A DNA stretch of 64,000 nt from Sphingopyxis indica (GTDB lineage: Bacteria > Pseudomonadota > Alphaproteobacteria > Sphingomonadales > Sphingomonadaceae), in contig NZ_FZPA01000005.1 in the NCBI RefSeq assembly GCF_900188185.1, forward strand, positions 62,001-126,000, read 5' to 3'. The translations under genes were made by a program, and so were the position numbers. Below the pieces are notes generated by a model. The model did no database searches. It saw only the letters and a program-made list of their open reading frames with translations, and was not told where the DNA came from. This document shows, piece by piece, positions 31,844 through 40,584 of this stretch; the stretch's first letter is position 1, and each line of letters opens with the position of its first letter.

Positions 31844-32341
31844 TCAGAAGATTTTCGACCCGGCATCGCGAATGAACCTGCTTGCGGGCGCATGCACCCA
31901 GCGTATCGGCCAATAGGTCCATGCGAGCAGGAAAAGCTGCAATGGACCGCGGATCCACAGATAGGCCGGTCCAGGCAGGCTCGCGAGCGTGCCGATATTA
32001 TTGATCGCCGCATAGACATTGGCCGGAAAGAAGAGAATCAGAACCGCAGCTGCCGCCATCCCTCCCCATTTGCGCCATTTCGAGGTGAAGAGCGCGGCGG
32101 CGATCCCAAGTTCCAACAGTCCTGTCCCATAGATGATGAGAGGGCGATAGGGTACCCAGGGCGGGAGCATGGCGATGAGCTCGTCCGGCACCGCAATGCG
32201 TCCGGCCGCAAAGAAGCAGAAAGCGAACCCCAATCCCAAAGCGCCGAAGCGCGCGCGCGAGCGTGCGCTGGATTTGCCCGGCCAGGCCAGGTGGAGCATG
32301 AGCGGCACGATGCAGAGCATGACGATTACGACGTCGGTCAC
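31844..32341 (-). CDS. DoxX-like small integral membrane protein
   Basis: This is 165 residues from a GTG with GAGGGA 7 nt upstream; the longer in-frame start adds a non-membrane, non-signal stretch. Four or five hydrophobic helices (VVIVMLCIVPLMLHLAW, LIIYGTGLLELGIAAAL, GMAAAAVLILFFPANVYAAI, LQLFLLAWTYWPI) match the DoxX/DUF4267-like fold. The function is unknown; homologues are often linked to oxidative stress or reductase genes. It is divergent from marR, with two operator-like repeats between them. Confidence 0.8.
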   Translation of the reverse strand: MTDVVIVMLCIVPLMLHLAWPGKSSARSRARFGALGLGFAFCFFAAGRIAVPDELIAMLPPWVPYRPLIIYGTGLLELGIAAALFTSKWRKWGGMAAAAVLILFFPANVYAAINNIGTLASLPGPAYLWIRGPLQLFLLAWTYWPIRWVHAPASRFIRDAGSKIF

Positions 32342-32433
32342 CGGCGATTCCCTCGTATCAAACCCGAAAGGCAATGGGCGCACTACACGTCCGGCGATCG
32401 CGAATCGGGGACCAGGTAGCGCCGCCGCTTTAT

Positions 32434-32476
32434 TTCCACTATGGAAGCAAATCGGCAAGATATTTCCGGAGTGGAA
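32434..32476. promoter_or_regulatory. Two MarR operator-like inverted repeats, 30 bp apart
   Basis: TTCCA-N3-TGGAA lies at 32434-32446 and TTCC-N5-GGAA at 32464-32476, both preceded by TAT. Their 30-bp spacing puts them on the same face of the helix. They lie between a divergent membrane-protein gene and marR, the usual place for MarR auto-repression. Confidence 0.6.
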
Positions 32477-32480
32477 CGAA

Positions 32481-32930
32481 ATGGGCGCTCGTAACGACCA
32501 AATCCCCGCCTCGAGCGACTATGACAGGATCATCGATGCGTTCCAGCGCATGATCCCCTCACTCGTCCTGATGAACGACAGGGTGGCCAAGAAATTCGAT
32601 CTGCTCGCCGTCGATATGCAGGTCCTGCATATCATCGCGCTGAGTTCGTCCCCGGTCACGCCATCCGCCATCGCCGAGACGAGTGACATTCCGCCCAGCT
32701 CGATCACCCGTATCCTCGACCGGTTGGAGACCCGCGGTTTCATCCGTCGCGCCGCCGATGGCTTCGACCAGCGGCGGACGAGGATTGAGGCTGTGCGAGA
32801 AGCGATTGCGCCGGTGAAAGACGAGTTCGAAACCTTCGCACATGACATGCGCAGCATGACACGCGGATTCGATGACCGATCGCTGGCGGCGATCGCGCGG
32901 TTCATGACAGCACTCGCCGCTCTCCTGTGA
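32481..32930 (+). CDS. MarR-family transcriptional regulator
   Basis: This is 149 residues starting at an ATG just after the second operator-like repeat. The winged helix is visible in VTPSAIAETSDIPPSSITRILDRLETRGFIRRAADGFDQRRTRI, which holds the recognition helix and the wing arginines. It probably represses itself and the divergent DoxX-like gene and responds to a phenolic or oxidising signal, as is usual for the family (inference). Confidence 0.88.
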   Translation: MGARNDQIPASSDYDRIIDAFQRMIPSLVLMNDRVAKKFDLLAVDMQVLHIIALSSSPVTPSAIAETSDIPPSSITRILDRLETRGFIRRAADGFDQRRTRIEAVREAIAPVKDEFETFAHDMRSMTRGFDDRSLAAIARFMTALAALL

Positions 32931-32974
32931 TCGGGGCTCGCCAGCCAGCCCGGCTTGCAACGATCGGTCGACGT

Positions 32975-33760
32975 CTAGGCCGCCGCCTTAGCCGATGGCG
33001 ACAGCTCATCCCGAACCGCGGAAGCGAGGCCGGCCATGGTTTCCATGTAGGGGATCGGCCCATAGCTGATCCGCGCGACACCAAGAGCGGCGAGCCGGTC
33101 GGCAGGCGACACACCGTCCATGACCATGACATTGATCGGCAGGGTGCTCGCCGCACAAATTTCGGCGATCAGGCCGTCGTCGGACAGCCCCGGCACAAAG
33201 AAGCCCGAGGCCCCGGCGGCAGCATAGGCGTCCGCCCGACGCTTCGCCTCGTCCATCAGGGACGCATGGCCGCCGTCGGTGCCGAGGAACAGATCGGTGC
33301 GAGCGTTGATGAACAACGGAATGGCGCGAGCGGTCGTCATCGCTCGAATGGCGGCGATACGTGCGGCCTGTCGTTCGACACCATAAAGACCCGTACCAGC
33401 GACGATGCGATCCTCGAAGTTGATGCCCACGACGCCCGCATCAAGAAAGCGCGAGATATTTCCCGCGAGCACCGGATCCTCGTCGCTGTATCCGCCTTCG
33501 ACGTCCACAGTCACCGGCAAATCGGTCGTTGCGGCGATCCGGCCGACAATCATTTGGGCAAGCTCGAGGGGTATTGCCTCGCCATCCTCGTAACCATGCG
33601 CAGCGGCGACGGCCCAGCTGCTTGTCGCAATCGCCTTGCCGCCGGCTCCGGCGATCGCCTTCGCACTGCCCGCGTCCCAGGCATTTTGCAGCAAAAGCGG
33701 GTTGCCCGCGACATGCAAAGAGGCGAAATATTCGGCTTTCTGAAACTGACTCATGTTCAT
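32975..33760 (-). CDS. Isocitrate lyase/PEP mutase superfamily enzyme
   Basis: This is 261 residues; GGAG lies 7 nt before the ATG at 33760. Family motifs are LLLQNAWDAGSAKAIAG, the metal site DVEGGYSD, GINFEDRI and INARTDLFL. The KKCGH loop of true 2-methylisocitrate lyases is not seen, so this belongs to the broad phosphonomutase-like group whose members cleave or rearrange C-C or C-P bonds. The substrate is unknown. It is co-oriented with and 40 bp after the reductase gene at 33801, probably in one unit under the TetR at 34964. Confidence 0.85.
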   Translation of the reverse strand: MNMSQFQKAEYFASLHVAGNPLLLQNAWDAGSAKAIAGAGGKAIATSSWAVAAAHGYEDGEAIPLELAQMIVGRIAATTDLPVTVDVEGGYSDEDPVLAGNISRFLDAGVVGINFEDRIVAGTGLYGVERQAARIAAIRAMTTARAIPLFINARTDLFLGTDGGHASLMDEAKRRADAYAAAGASGFFVPGLSDDGLIAEICAASTLPINVMVMDGVSPADRLAALGVARISYGPIPYMETMAGLASAVRDELSPSAKAAA

Positions 33761-33800
33761 ATGGCGCTCCATTCGTCGGACTGGGGTCAAGTTCGGCACG

Positions 33801-34841
33801 TCACCGCTGGATGATGCGGAAGTCGGAATCGGCAGATTCCAGCGCGGCGAGAAATTCGATCGGTTCGAACATCGCGCCCGGCGCCATCGCGCCGCCGGTC
33901 TCTGCGCGATGGTCCAGAAGTCGCGCCGCCGCTTCGCAGACCAGCGGCGCGGAGAAGGCGTAGATGTCGCGCCCACGAACCGCCACGCGGCGCACGATTC
34001 CGCCCTTGCTGGCGACCGCCTCGACGAGAAAGCGTTGCGCAGATCGCCCCGTCTCATCAGTAGGTTTCGGCGCAGGCGTCGCATCGCTGCGCACATCCTC
34101 AAGCGCGTTACGGCTGAGATAATTGTGCAGTTCCGCCGCGCGCAGATGACTGGAAATCGTCACGATCTCCGAAAACGGGACTTCGACGACCGGACGGACC
34201 AGAACCGGGGCGGGAAATTCCCAGTCCATTTCGCGAGGCGGCAACGTTACCGGGACAAGGCTGCCTTGCGACACCACTTGCCGGCGCGCCTGATTGCGTT
34301 CGCCCGTAATGCGCGTCCCCGCCGTCGGGTGCCAGCTGTCGAGCGCGATGCCGATCCGGATTTCGTCGGCCGCGTCCCAATCACCCATTGCCGCAGTGGC
34401 AAGCAGATCGCCCAGGCCGCCATAGAATCCCATCGCGGGCATGACGACCAGCCCGGCTTCGCCGGCAATCGCGCCGAAGGTGTCGATCGTCGCGCGCGCG
34501 CTCGGTTGTTCCGCCGTTACATCCAGATAATGCGCTCCCACGCGCAACGCCGCGGACGCGACCGGCCCGGCTGTGTCGAGGAAGGGGCCGGCGCAATTGA
34601 TCACGACCGTCACCCCGTCGAATGCCCGGTCGAGCGAACCGCCATCGTCGACTGTCGCCGCGCGAACCGCGACGCGGTCGGATGATTGCAAAAGCGGATC
34701 GAGCTTCGCGGCATCGCGCGCGACCGCCACGACGTCGAGCCCGCGACGCAGCAACTCTGCGACGACAAAGCGCCCGGTATGCCCGCCAGCGCCATAGACA
34801 GCGACCCGCTTCGAGCTGCCGTTCGCCTCATTCGATGTCAT
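33801..34841 (-). CDS. Saccharopine-dehydrogenase-like NAD(P)-dependent reductase
   Basis: This is 346 residues with an N-terminal Rossmann motif (VAVYGAGGHTGRFVVAELL) and the pattern VVINCAGPF and AHYLDVTAE of saccharopine-dehydrogenase/trans-enoyl-reductase-like proteins. GGGAGG precedes the ATG. It is the first gene downstream of the large inverted repeat at 34858-34907 and divergent from tetR. The reaction is unknown; a reductive or protective role is inferred from the setting. Confidence 0.8.
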   Translation of the reverse strand: MTSNEANGSSKRVAVYGAGGHTGRFVVAELLRRGLDVVAVARDAAKLDPLLQSSDRVAVRAATVDDGGSLDRAFDGVTVVINCAGPFLDTAGPVASAALRVGAHYLDVTAEQPSARATIDTFGAIAGEAGLVVMPAMGFYGGLGDLLATAAMGDWDAADEIRIGIALDSWHPTAGTRITGERNQARRQVVSQGSLVPVTLPPREMDWEFPAPVLVRPVVEVPFSEIVTISSHLRAAELHNYLSRNALEDVRSDATPAPKPTDETGRSAQRFLVEAVASKGGIVRRVAVRGRDIYAFSAPLVCEAAARLLDHRAETGGAMAPGAMFEPIEFLAALESADSDFRIIQR

Positions 34842-34857
34842 CTTCGACCTCCCTTCT

Positions 34858-34907
34858 ACGATACAGACCTGTCTGTTTGATTAGTTAAACAAACAGGTCT
34901 GTATCGT
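34858..34907. promoter_or_regulatory. TetR operator: 21-bp inverted repeat
   Basis: Two 21-bp arms starting ACGATACAGACCTGT are inverted around an 8-bp spacer with a single mismatch. Each arm itself contains the smaller palindrome ACAGAC-N2-GTCTGT (perfect in the left arm). It occupies the whole promoter region between the reductase gene (minus) and tetR (plus), so it should control both. Confidence 0.8.
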
Positions 34908-34963
34908 CAAGCCGATTCCTGCTAGAGCGTTGATCGAGCGACCACCGGATCAAGGGCGATGCG

Positions 34964-35545
34964 ATGAACACAAATGAAAACAACGAGGTACGCGATCGCA
35001 TCCTCGCAACAGCGTCAGAGCTTTTTTATCGACGGGGCGTTCGCGCGGTCGGCGTCGATCTGATTGTCGCCGATGCGGGTGTCGCCAAGACCAGCCTCTA
35101 TCGGCATTTTCGCACAAAGGATGACCTGATCGCCGCCTTTCTGGAGCGCGAAGACGAGCTGTTCTGGAAAGAGTGGGACGCCGCCACCCACGCGCACGCG
35201 AACGATCCGCACGCCGAGCTCGACGCGCTGCTCGCATGGATCGGGCCGCGCGTCGGTCGTCCCTCCTATCGCGGCTGTCCGCAAAATAATGTCGCGGCCG
35301 AGTTTCCCGATGGGGATCACCCGGCCCGCAAGGTCGCGACGGCGCATAAACGGGAAATGCGGCGGCGTCTCACCGCGATCGCGGAAAGGCTGGGCGTCTC
35401 GAATCCGACCGAACTCGGCGGTCAGCTTGCCGTGCTCTTCAACGGAGCGTTCATCAGCGCGCCCATGTTCCGCGAAGACGAAGCGACGGACCTGCTGCAA
35501 CGCGCGAGCCGCGCGCTAGTGGCAGGCAGCACATCGCCGGGCTAG
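34964..35545 (+). CDS. TetR-family transcriptional regulator
   Basis: This is 193 residues. HTH: ILATASELFYRRGVRAVGVDLIVADAGVAKTSLYRHFRTKDDLI. The rest fits the TetR C-terminal domain of the YcdC/AcrR-like group (LLAWIGPRVGRPSYRGCP). It is divergent from the reductase and PEP-mutase-like genes, and the 21-bp inverted repeat lies between them. It is thus a local repressor of that pair; the inducer is unknown. Confidence 0.9.
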   Translation: MNTNENNEVRDRILATASELFYRRGVRAVGVDLIVADAGVAKTSLYRHFRTKDDLIAAFLEREDELFWKEWDAATHAHANDPHAELDALLAWIGPRVGRPSYRGCPQNNVAAEFPDGDHPARKVATAHKREMRRRLTAIAERLGVSNPTELGGQLAVLFNGAFISAPMFREDEATDLLQRASRALVAGSTSPG

Positions 35546-35590
35546 TCTCACCGCGTGCCGAAGGGCGCGTCGGGAGTCGGGCCGAAAGGC

Positions 35591-37150
35591 TCAATTCACC
35601 ATCCGCTCATAGCCTTCCCAATAGGGTGCGCGCAGGTCCTTGCGCAGTATCTTGCCCGACGCATTTCGCGGCAGCGCTTCGATCACGTCGACGCTGCGCG
35701 GCGCCTTGAAGGCGGCGATGCGCTCGCGCGCCCAGGCGATGATGTCCTCGGCCTCGACCGTCATGCCGGGTTTGGGCACCACGACCGCCTTCACCGTCTC
35801 GCCCCATTTGGGGTCGGGGATACCGATCACCGCGACCTCCTGCACCGCGGGGTGGCCATAGATCGCGCTTTCGACCTCGGCCGGATAGACATTCTCGCCG
35901 CCCGAGATGATCATGTCCTTCATCCGGTCGTGGATATAGAGATAGCCGTCCTCGTCGAGGTAGCCGGCATCGCCGGTATGGATCCAGCCGTCGTCGGTCA
36001 TCGTCCGCGCCGTCGCCTCGGGCAGGTTCCAATAGCCCAGCATGTTGTTGGTCGAGCGCACGCTGATTTCGCCGACTTCGCCCGTCGCAAGTTCGTTGCC
36101 ATCCGGTCCGACAATCCGCAATTCGACGCCCTTGACCGCCAATCCCGCCGATCGCATCCGCGGATTTCCTTCGGGATCGTGATCCTTTGGCGGCAGCATG
36201 ACGATACCGCCGGTGGTTTCCGTCATTCCATAGGCCTGGATGAATTGGGCCTGGAACACACTGATGCACCGGCGCAGCAGCTCGAGCGGGATCGGCGCCG
36301 CGCCATACAGAATATATTTGATGCACGAGAAGTCCGTCGCCGTGCATCGCGGATTTTCCAGTAAAAGCTGCAGCGCCGCGGGAACCAGAAAGAAGCGCGT
36401 CACACCGCCTTTCTCGACCCGATCGAGAACCTCGTCCGAATTGAACTCCGCCAGATTGTGGATTGTTGCGCCCGCCGCGAGCGTCCGCACATACAGGCCG
36501 CTCCCCCCGATATGCGCGCAGGGCATGCTGCAAAGCATCCCTTCGCCTGTATCCCAGTGCATCCAGGGCGCATCGGGATCGACGCGCGGTATCTGAAGGC
36601 CAAACAGGTTACGGTTCGACAGCACGGCCCCCTTCGGCCGGCCCGTCGTGCCGCTCGTGTAGAGTTGCAGCGCGGCATCGTCGGCATCCGCCGGCTCGAA
36701 AGCGCCGGGCGACGTCGCCTCGATCCGGGTCCACGCTTCCACCGCCGAGACGATATGATCGAGTCCTTTCGGCGTGGACGCGATCGCCGCGACACGATCC
36801 TCGAATCCCGCGCCCACGAACAATATCCGGGCCTGGGCGTCGTTGACGATATAGCTCCATTCTTCGGCGGAAAGCCGCCAGCCCACGGGAGTCATGACCA
36901 CGCCGAGACGCGCCGCGCCGAACAGAAGGATGACATAGAGATCGGCGTTCTTGCCCAGCCAGGCGATGCGATCACCCTTGCGCAACCCCAGGTTCAGGAG
37001 CAGCGATGCCACCCGTGCGGTAAGATCGTCGAGCATCGCATAGTCATATTCGCGTCCCTCATCGGTAAGCGCCGTGACGTGCGGCCTGTGCTGTGCCCAA
37101 TGTCGCAAGCACTGATCGAAGGTCAGATAGGGCGGCACGTCGGACGGCAT
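35591..37150 (-). CDS. Acyl-CoA synthetase (AMP-forming)
   Basis: This is 519 residues. Motifs: YTSGTTGRPKGAVLSN (P-loop), AYGMTETTGG, GWIHTGDAGYLDEDGYLYIHDRMKDMIISGGENVYPAEVE and the catalytic lysine in NASGKILRKDL. It activates a carboxylic acid as CoA thioester. GAGGAG lies 7 nt before the ATG at 37150. It follows the DUF2236 gene on the same strand after 110 bp and may share its transcript. It is one of three such enzymes in the window, suggesting different acyl substrates or steps. Confidence 0.92.
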   Translation of the reverse strand: MPSDVPPYLTFDQCLRHWAQHRPHVTALTDEGREYDYAMLDDLTARVASLLLNLGLRKGDRIAWLGKNADLYVILLFGAARLGVVMTPVGWRLSAEEWSYIVNDAQARILFVGAGFEDRVAAIASTPKGLDHIVSAVEAWTRIEATSPGAFEPADADDAALQLYTSGTTGRPKGAVLSNRNLFGLQIPRVDPDAPWMHWDTGEGMLCSMPCAHIGGSGLYVRTLAAGATIHNLAEFNSDEVLDRVEKGGVTRFFLVPAALQLLLENPRCTATDFSCIKYILYGAAPIPLELLRRCISVFQAQFIQAYGMTETTGGIVMLPPKDHDPEGNPRMRSAGLAVKGVELRIVGPDGNELATGEVGEISVRSTNNMLGYWNLPEATARTMTDDGWIHTGDAGYLDEDGYLYIHDRMKDMIISGGENVYPAEVESAIYGHPAVQEVAVIGIPDPKWGETVKAVVVPKPGMTVEAEDIIAWARERIAAFKAPRSVDVIEALPRNASGKILRKDLRAPYWEGYERMVN

Positions 37151-37260
37151 TATACTCTCCTCGATATTCGTTGGTCGGATTGTTCGGACAAGACTGCGGC
37201 GCAGCGCGGCGGCCCGCTGCAAGGGCGTTCGATCGTCGCGGCGCCGATCGGACGGTTGCG

Positions 37261-38607
37261 CTATTCCGCCGGGGCGGGCGCGGGCCGGCGACGATAATTG
37301 GCTTCGTCGGTGGTGAAATGCGCGTGCCCAAAGCGAGCGAGGCGGCGCTCGATCCGGCGGGTCAATCGTCGATCGGCATAATCCCGCAAGCCCGGAACGC
37401 GGCCGGCCAAGGCGTAGAGGGCGACGCGCGCGCCAAGAAACAACTGGCCGACGATCGCGGCGAGTGCGTCGCTGCCGCGCAGCGTCACGCCTATCGCAGC
37501 GGCCCGTTTTCTATCGCCGGCCATAAATTGGCGGACGAAGAAGGTCTTGGAGATCCGCCGCTCGAAGAAAGCGTGAATATTCTCGACCAGCCCGCCCCCG
37601 GCGCGAATGTCGGCATCCATCGTCGCACGCAAAAGCGCGCCGCACGTCTTGTCGTCAAACTGCTGGCGCAGCGTCGCGTTGCGCGTGGCCATCAGGTCGA
37701 CGATGCCGCGCGGCGTGTCGGCGAGCAGGTCCTCGGGCAAGCCGAGCAGGAAGCAGCGATAGCGAGCGAGCTCGAGGCGGGCGCGCTCTCGCCGCGTGAA
37801 CTCCGTCCGCCCAGAAGCAAGCACGCGGGCCGACATCAGCACCATCGGAATGAGCCCCGCCGGCATCTGGTCGACCTGCGGGATCGGGACGCCATAGACG
37901 CGAAGGTCCCAGTCGGCCGGGCGGCGAAGGACATTGGCGCGCACCATCGAATGCATCAACCGAACCATGGCAGCCGCCTTGAAACCGGGGCCGAAGCGTT
38001 CGAGCGCGCCGGGCAGCACCGAGGTCCAGAAGAAGGTTGCCGTTTCCTTGACGCGGCGCGCCGCCGTGTCGCTGGACAAGGTGTTGGTGATCGCCATCGG
38101 CAGCGCCGAATACTTGTTCATGAAGGTCGCGATGAAGGCACCGCGGATGAAGAAGGGGCTAAGGTTTGCCGATATGTTCCGGTCGAACCGCGCCCCTTCC
38201 TCAACCAACTCCATGTCGAGCCATTCGGGAGTGCGCTCCATGTCCCTGATGAAGGCGACCAGTTCGGGCGGTGCGTCCGCGACCTGCTCGACCCCCTTGT
38301 CACAAGCCTCGCCGATCATCTCGACAAGCCTTCGAAAGCCATATTGCGGCATCAAGGCGGCATAGGCATCGGATACCAGATCGCCCATCATCGAATAGCC
38401 ACGGATGAGTTCGACCCGGTCGCGATTTGCCAGAATCGCCGGGCGAAGCGCGGCATGGCTCGCCGGCAGCTGGGTTTCGACCGCAATGTCGGTCGTGAAT
38501 CGCTCGGGCACGATCGAAAAGTCGACTGCCCCGTACATGTCGGGGATGTGGGCCTTCTGGGATTCGACTTTATCCCAAAGCCTGTCCAGTGCTTCCTGCG
38601 TGATCAT
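37261..38607 (-). CDS. DUF2236 (oxygenase MpaB/latex-clearing-like) protein
   Basis: This is 448 residues without a signal peptide. RGYSMMGDLVSDAYAALMPQYG, ANLSPFFIRGAFIATFMN and VRLMHSMVRANV match the DUF2236 family, which includes heme-b oxygenases such as latex-clearing protein and fungal MpaB. The family cleaves C=C bonds in isoprenoid-like substrates in studied cases. Here it sits upstream of an acyl-CoA synthetase, which would be a sensible next step for an acid from such cleavage. The substrate is inferred only. A degenerate copy of the regulon repeat is 25 bp upstream. Confidence 0.75.
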   Translation of the reverse strand: MITQEALDRLWDKVESQKAHIPDMYGAVDFSIVPERFTTDIAVETQLPASHAALRPAILANRDRVELIRGYSMMGDLVSDAYAALMPQYGFRRLVEMIGEACDKGVEQVADAPPELVAFIRDMERTPEWLDMELVEEGARFDRNISANLSPFFIRGAFIATFMNKYSALPMAITNTLSSDTAARRVKETATFFWTSVLPGALERFGPGFKAAAMVRLMHSMVRANVLRRPADWDLRVYGVPIPQVDQMPAGLIPMVLMSARVLASGRTEFTRRERARLELARYRCFLLGLPEDLLADTPRGIVDLMATRNATLRQQFDDKTCGALLRATMDADIRAGGGLVENIHAFFERRISKTFFVRQFMAGDRKRAAAIGVTLRGSDALAAIVGQLFLGARVALYALAGRVPGLRDYADRRLTRRIERRLARFGHAHFTTDEANYRRRPAPAPAE

Positions 38608-38631
38608 CTCGGCCTCATCGTTTAATTTGCT

Positions 38632-38865
38632 TGTTATCGAATCAATATATGGATTCGGTCGCGCTGTCGAACCGCAATTTCGCGGGCAGGGTCATGGGCG
38701 ACTCACGGTGGCGCGGCTCGATTTGCTCCGACGGCCTGTGCATTACGAATTTCCCCGATAGCGCCCCCATCGGACGGCGGAAATGAGCGGGCACCGCCCG
38801 TGGGCGGCGGCTCCAAAGCCAGTCTCGCGCACCTTCCCGTCATAACATTTGTTGACGACCAAACT
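38632..38865. promoter_or_regulatory. Divergent promoter region with two degenerate copies of the regulon repeat
   Basis: TGTTAT-N4-TCAATA at 38632-38647 and TGTTGA-N4-CAAACT at 38850-38865 resemble the TGTTGA-N4-TCAACA element found intact at 43088, 55303 and 56379. They flank the two promoters expected for the DUF2236 gene and the MFS gene. Apart from these, the 466-bp gap 38608-39073 holds nothing I can identify. Confidence 0.4.
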
Positions 38866-39073
38866 TATTTATGAAAGCAATCGCCAAGGCCGCGAGCGAC
38901 GGCGTGCACTGCTGAGAGGATGTCTAGGGTTCCCGCGGAGGCACTACTGCTCCGGGCACCAGGAGCAAATGCGGGAACCGGCCTTCGCAGCGCAGCGGCC
39001 GGAAGGCGTCGTCTCCACCTCCCCCCAGATCTTGCGCCGCCGTCGCTGCCGCAGACATGAGAGGCAAGGCGAG

Positions 39074-40327
39074 ATGGTTGAAGTGAGAAGGCGTCCCTGG
39101 TTCACGGTGATCATGCTGAGCGCCGTTTACGCTTGCAGCCAGCTCGACCGGCAAATCATGGGAATCCTGCTGGAACCCATCAAGCGGGATCTGGGGGCAA
39201 GCGATGCGCAAATGGGCTTCCTCGTCGGCCTCGCTTTTGCTGTATTCTATACATTTCTGGCCATCCCCATCGCCATGTTGGCCGACAAGGGACATCGAAA
39301 GAATATCATCGCCGCATCGATCATCCTCTGGAGTGCGATGACCGCCGTGTGCGGGATGGCCACCACCTATCTTCATATGGCGCTTGCCCGGATCGGCGTT
39401 GCGGTTGGCGAATCCGGTTCGTCGCCGGCCTCGGTGTCGATGATCGCCAACCTGTTCGACGCGGAGACGCGCGCGACGGCAATGAGCGTGTTCGTTTTCG
39501 GCGCGAATGTCGGGATGCTGATGGCCTTCCTCGGCGGCGGATGGCTGCTCGATACCGTCGGATGGCGCGAAACGTTCCTGATCATTGGGATTCCGGGCAT
39601 CATACTCGGACTGATGGTGCTGCTGCTCGTGCCGGAGCCGCCCACGGCGCCGGAAGCCGCGACGGATGCCGAGAAGGCATCGCTCGCGAGCACGATTCGC
39701 CACATGGCGGCGAACGCGCCGATGCGACATATACTGATCGGCAAGTCGCTCGGCGGCTTTGTGGGCTATGGCATGGTCCTGTGGATCCCGACCTTTCTTG
39801 TCCGCAGCCATGGGCTGAGCGGAACCGAGATCGGGCTGACGCTGGCACTCTTTGTCGGGCTGGCGGGCGGCATCGGCACCCTGATGTCGGGCCGGATCGC
39901 CGACTTCCTCGGGAAGCGGGACGGACGCTGGCGGTCCTGGTCGATCGCGATATCGAAGGTCGTCACGATCCCTTTCCTGCTCGGCTTCTTTCTCGTCGAA
40001 AGCTACGAGCTCGCCCTCGCGCTCTATGTCATCCCGGCCACCATCGGCGCCTATTATCTTGCCCCGTCATCGGCGCTGATCCAGCAGCTGGTGGACGATC
40101 GGATGCGCGCCGTCGCCGCCGCGGTCAGCTTTTTTCTGCTGAACATGGTCGGGATGGGGCTCGGCCCGCAAGGCGTTGGCCTGCTCAGCGACCTGCTGGC
40201 CCCCGCTTACGGCAATCAATCCCTGCGCTACGCGCTCGCGGCATTTGTTTTCGTCAACCTGTGGGCCGCATTCCATTTCTGGCGCGCCGGATCGCTCTTG
40301 CCGCGCCGCGCGGTGCAACCCGCCTGA
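39074..40327 (+). CDS. MFS transporter (spinster-like)
   Basis: This is 417 residues with about 12 hydrophobic helices. The start region YACSQLDRQIMGILLEPIKRDLG and the MLADKGHRKNI loop are typical of the spinster-like MFS group, common beside acyl-CoA catabolic genes in sphingomonads. AAGG precedes the ATG; the longer open frame upstream begins with a TTG and is not membrane-like. It is divergent from the DUF2236 and acyl-CoA synthetase genes and probably imports a related organic acid. Confidence 0.85.
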   Translation: MVEVRRRPWFTVIMLSAVYACSQLDRQIMGILLEPIKRDLGASDAQMGFLVGLAFAVFYTFLAIPIAMLADKGHRKNIIAASIILWSAMTAVCGMATTYLHMALARIGVAVGESGSSPASVSMIANLFDAETRATAMSVFVFGANVGMLMAFLGGGWLLDTVGWRETFLIIGIPGIILGLMVLLLVPEPPTAPEAATDAEKASLASTIRHMAANAPMRHILIGKSLGGFVGYGMVLWIPTFLVRSHGLSGTEIGLTLALFVGLAGGIGTLMSGRIADFLGKRDGRWRSWSIAISKVVTIPFLLGFFLVESYELALALYVIPATIGAYYLAPSSALIQQLVDDRMRAVAAAVSFFLLNMVGMGLGPQGVGLLSDLLAPAYGNQSLRYALAAFVFVNLWAAFHFWRAGSLLPRRAVQPA

Positions 40328-40499
40328 CCCCGTCCGGCCCCGGCGCCGCGGGGGCGTGGAGAACGGCGCACGGTCGCTTTGGAGCGAAGTCCAGCAAGAC
40401 GGCACAGGCTCGCGCGGGTGTCGCCTTTCGCGCGAAATGATGGTCGCCGTCCGCCCATCGGTAACCGCACGGCACAAGCGATATTGATGGATGAACAAT

Positions 40500-40525
40500 A
40501 CCCCCCGGGACTGGTCCCGGGGGGT
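40500..40525. terminator. Intrinsic terminator hairpin between convergent genes
   Basis: Arms ACCCCCCGGG and CCCGGGGGGT (10 bp) surround a 6-nt loop. On the minus strand it is followed by TATTGTT, so it most likely ends the TonB receptor transcript (gene ends at 40585); it may also stop the MFS transcript coming from the left. Confidence 0.7.
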
Positions 40526-40584
40526 TAGGGTCGGAATTTCCGGCCAGTCCAGCCGGCCGTATCTGGAGCAGTGAGGCGAGGCCT

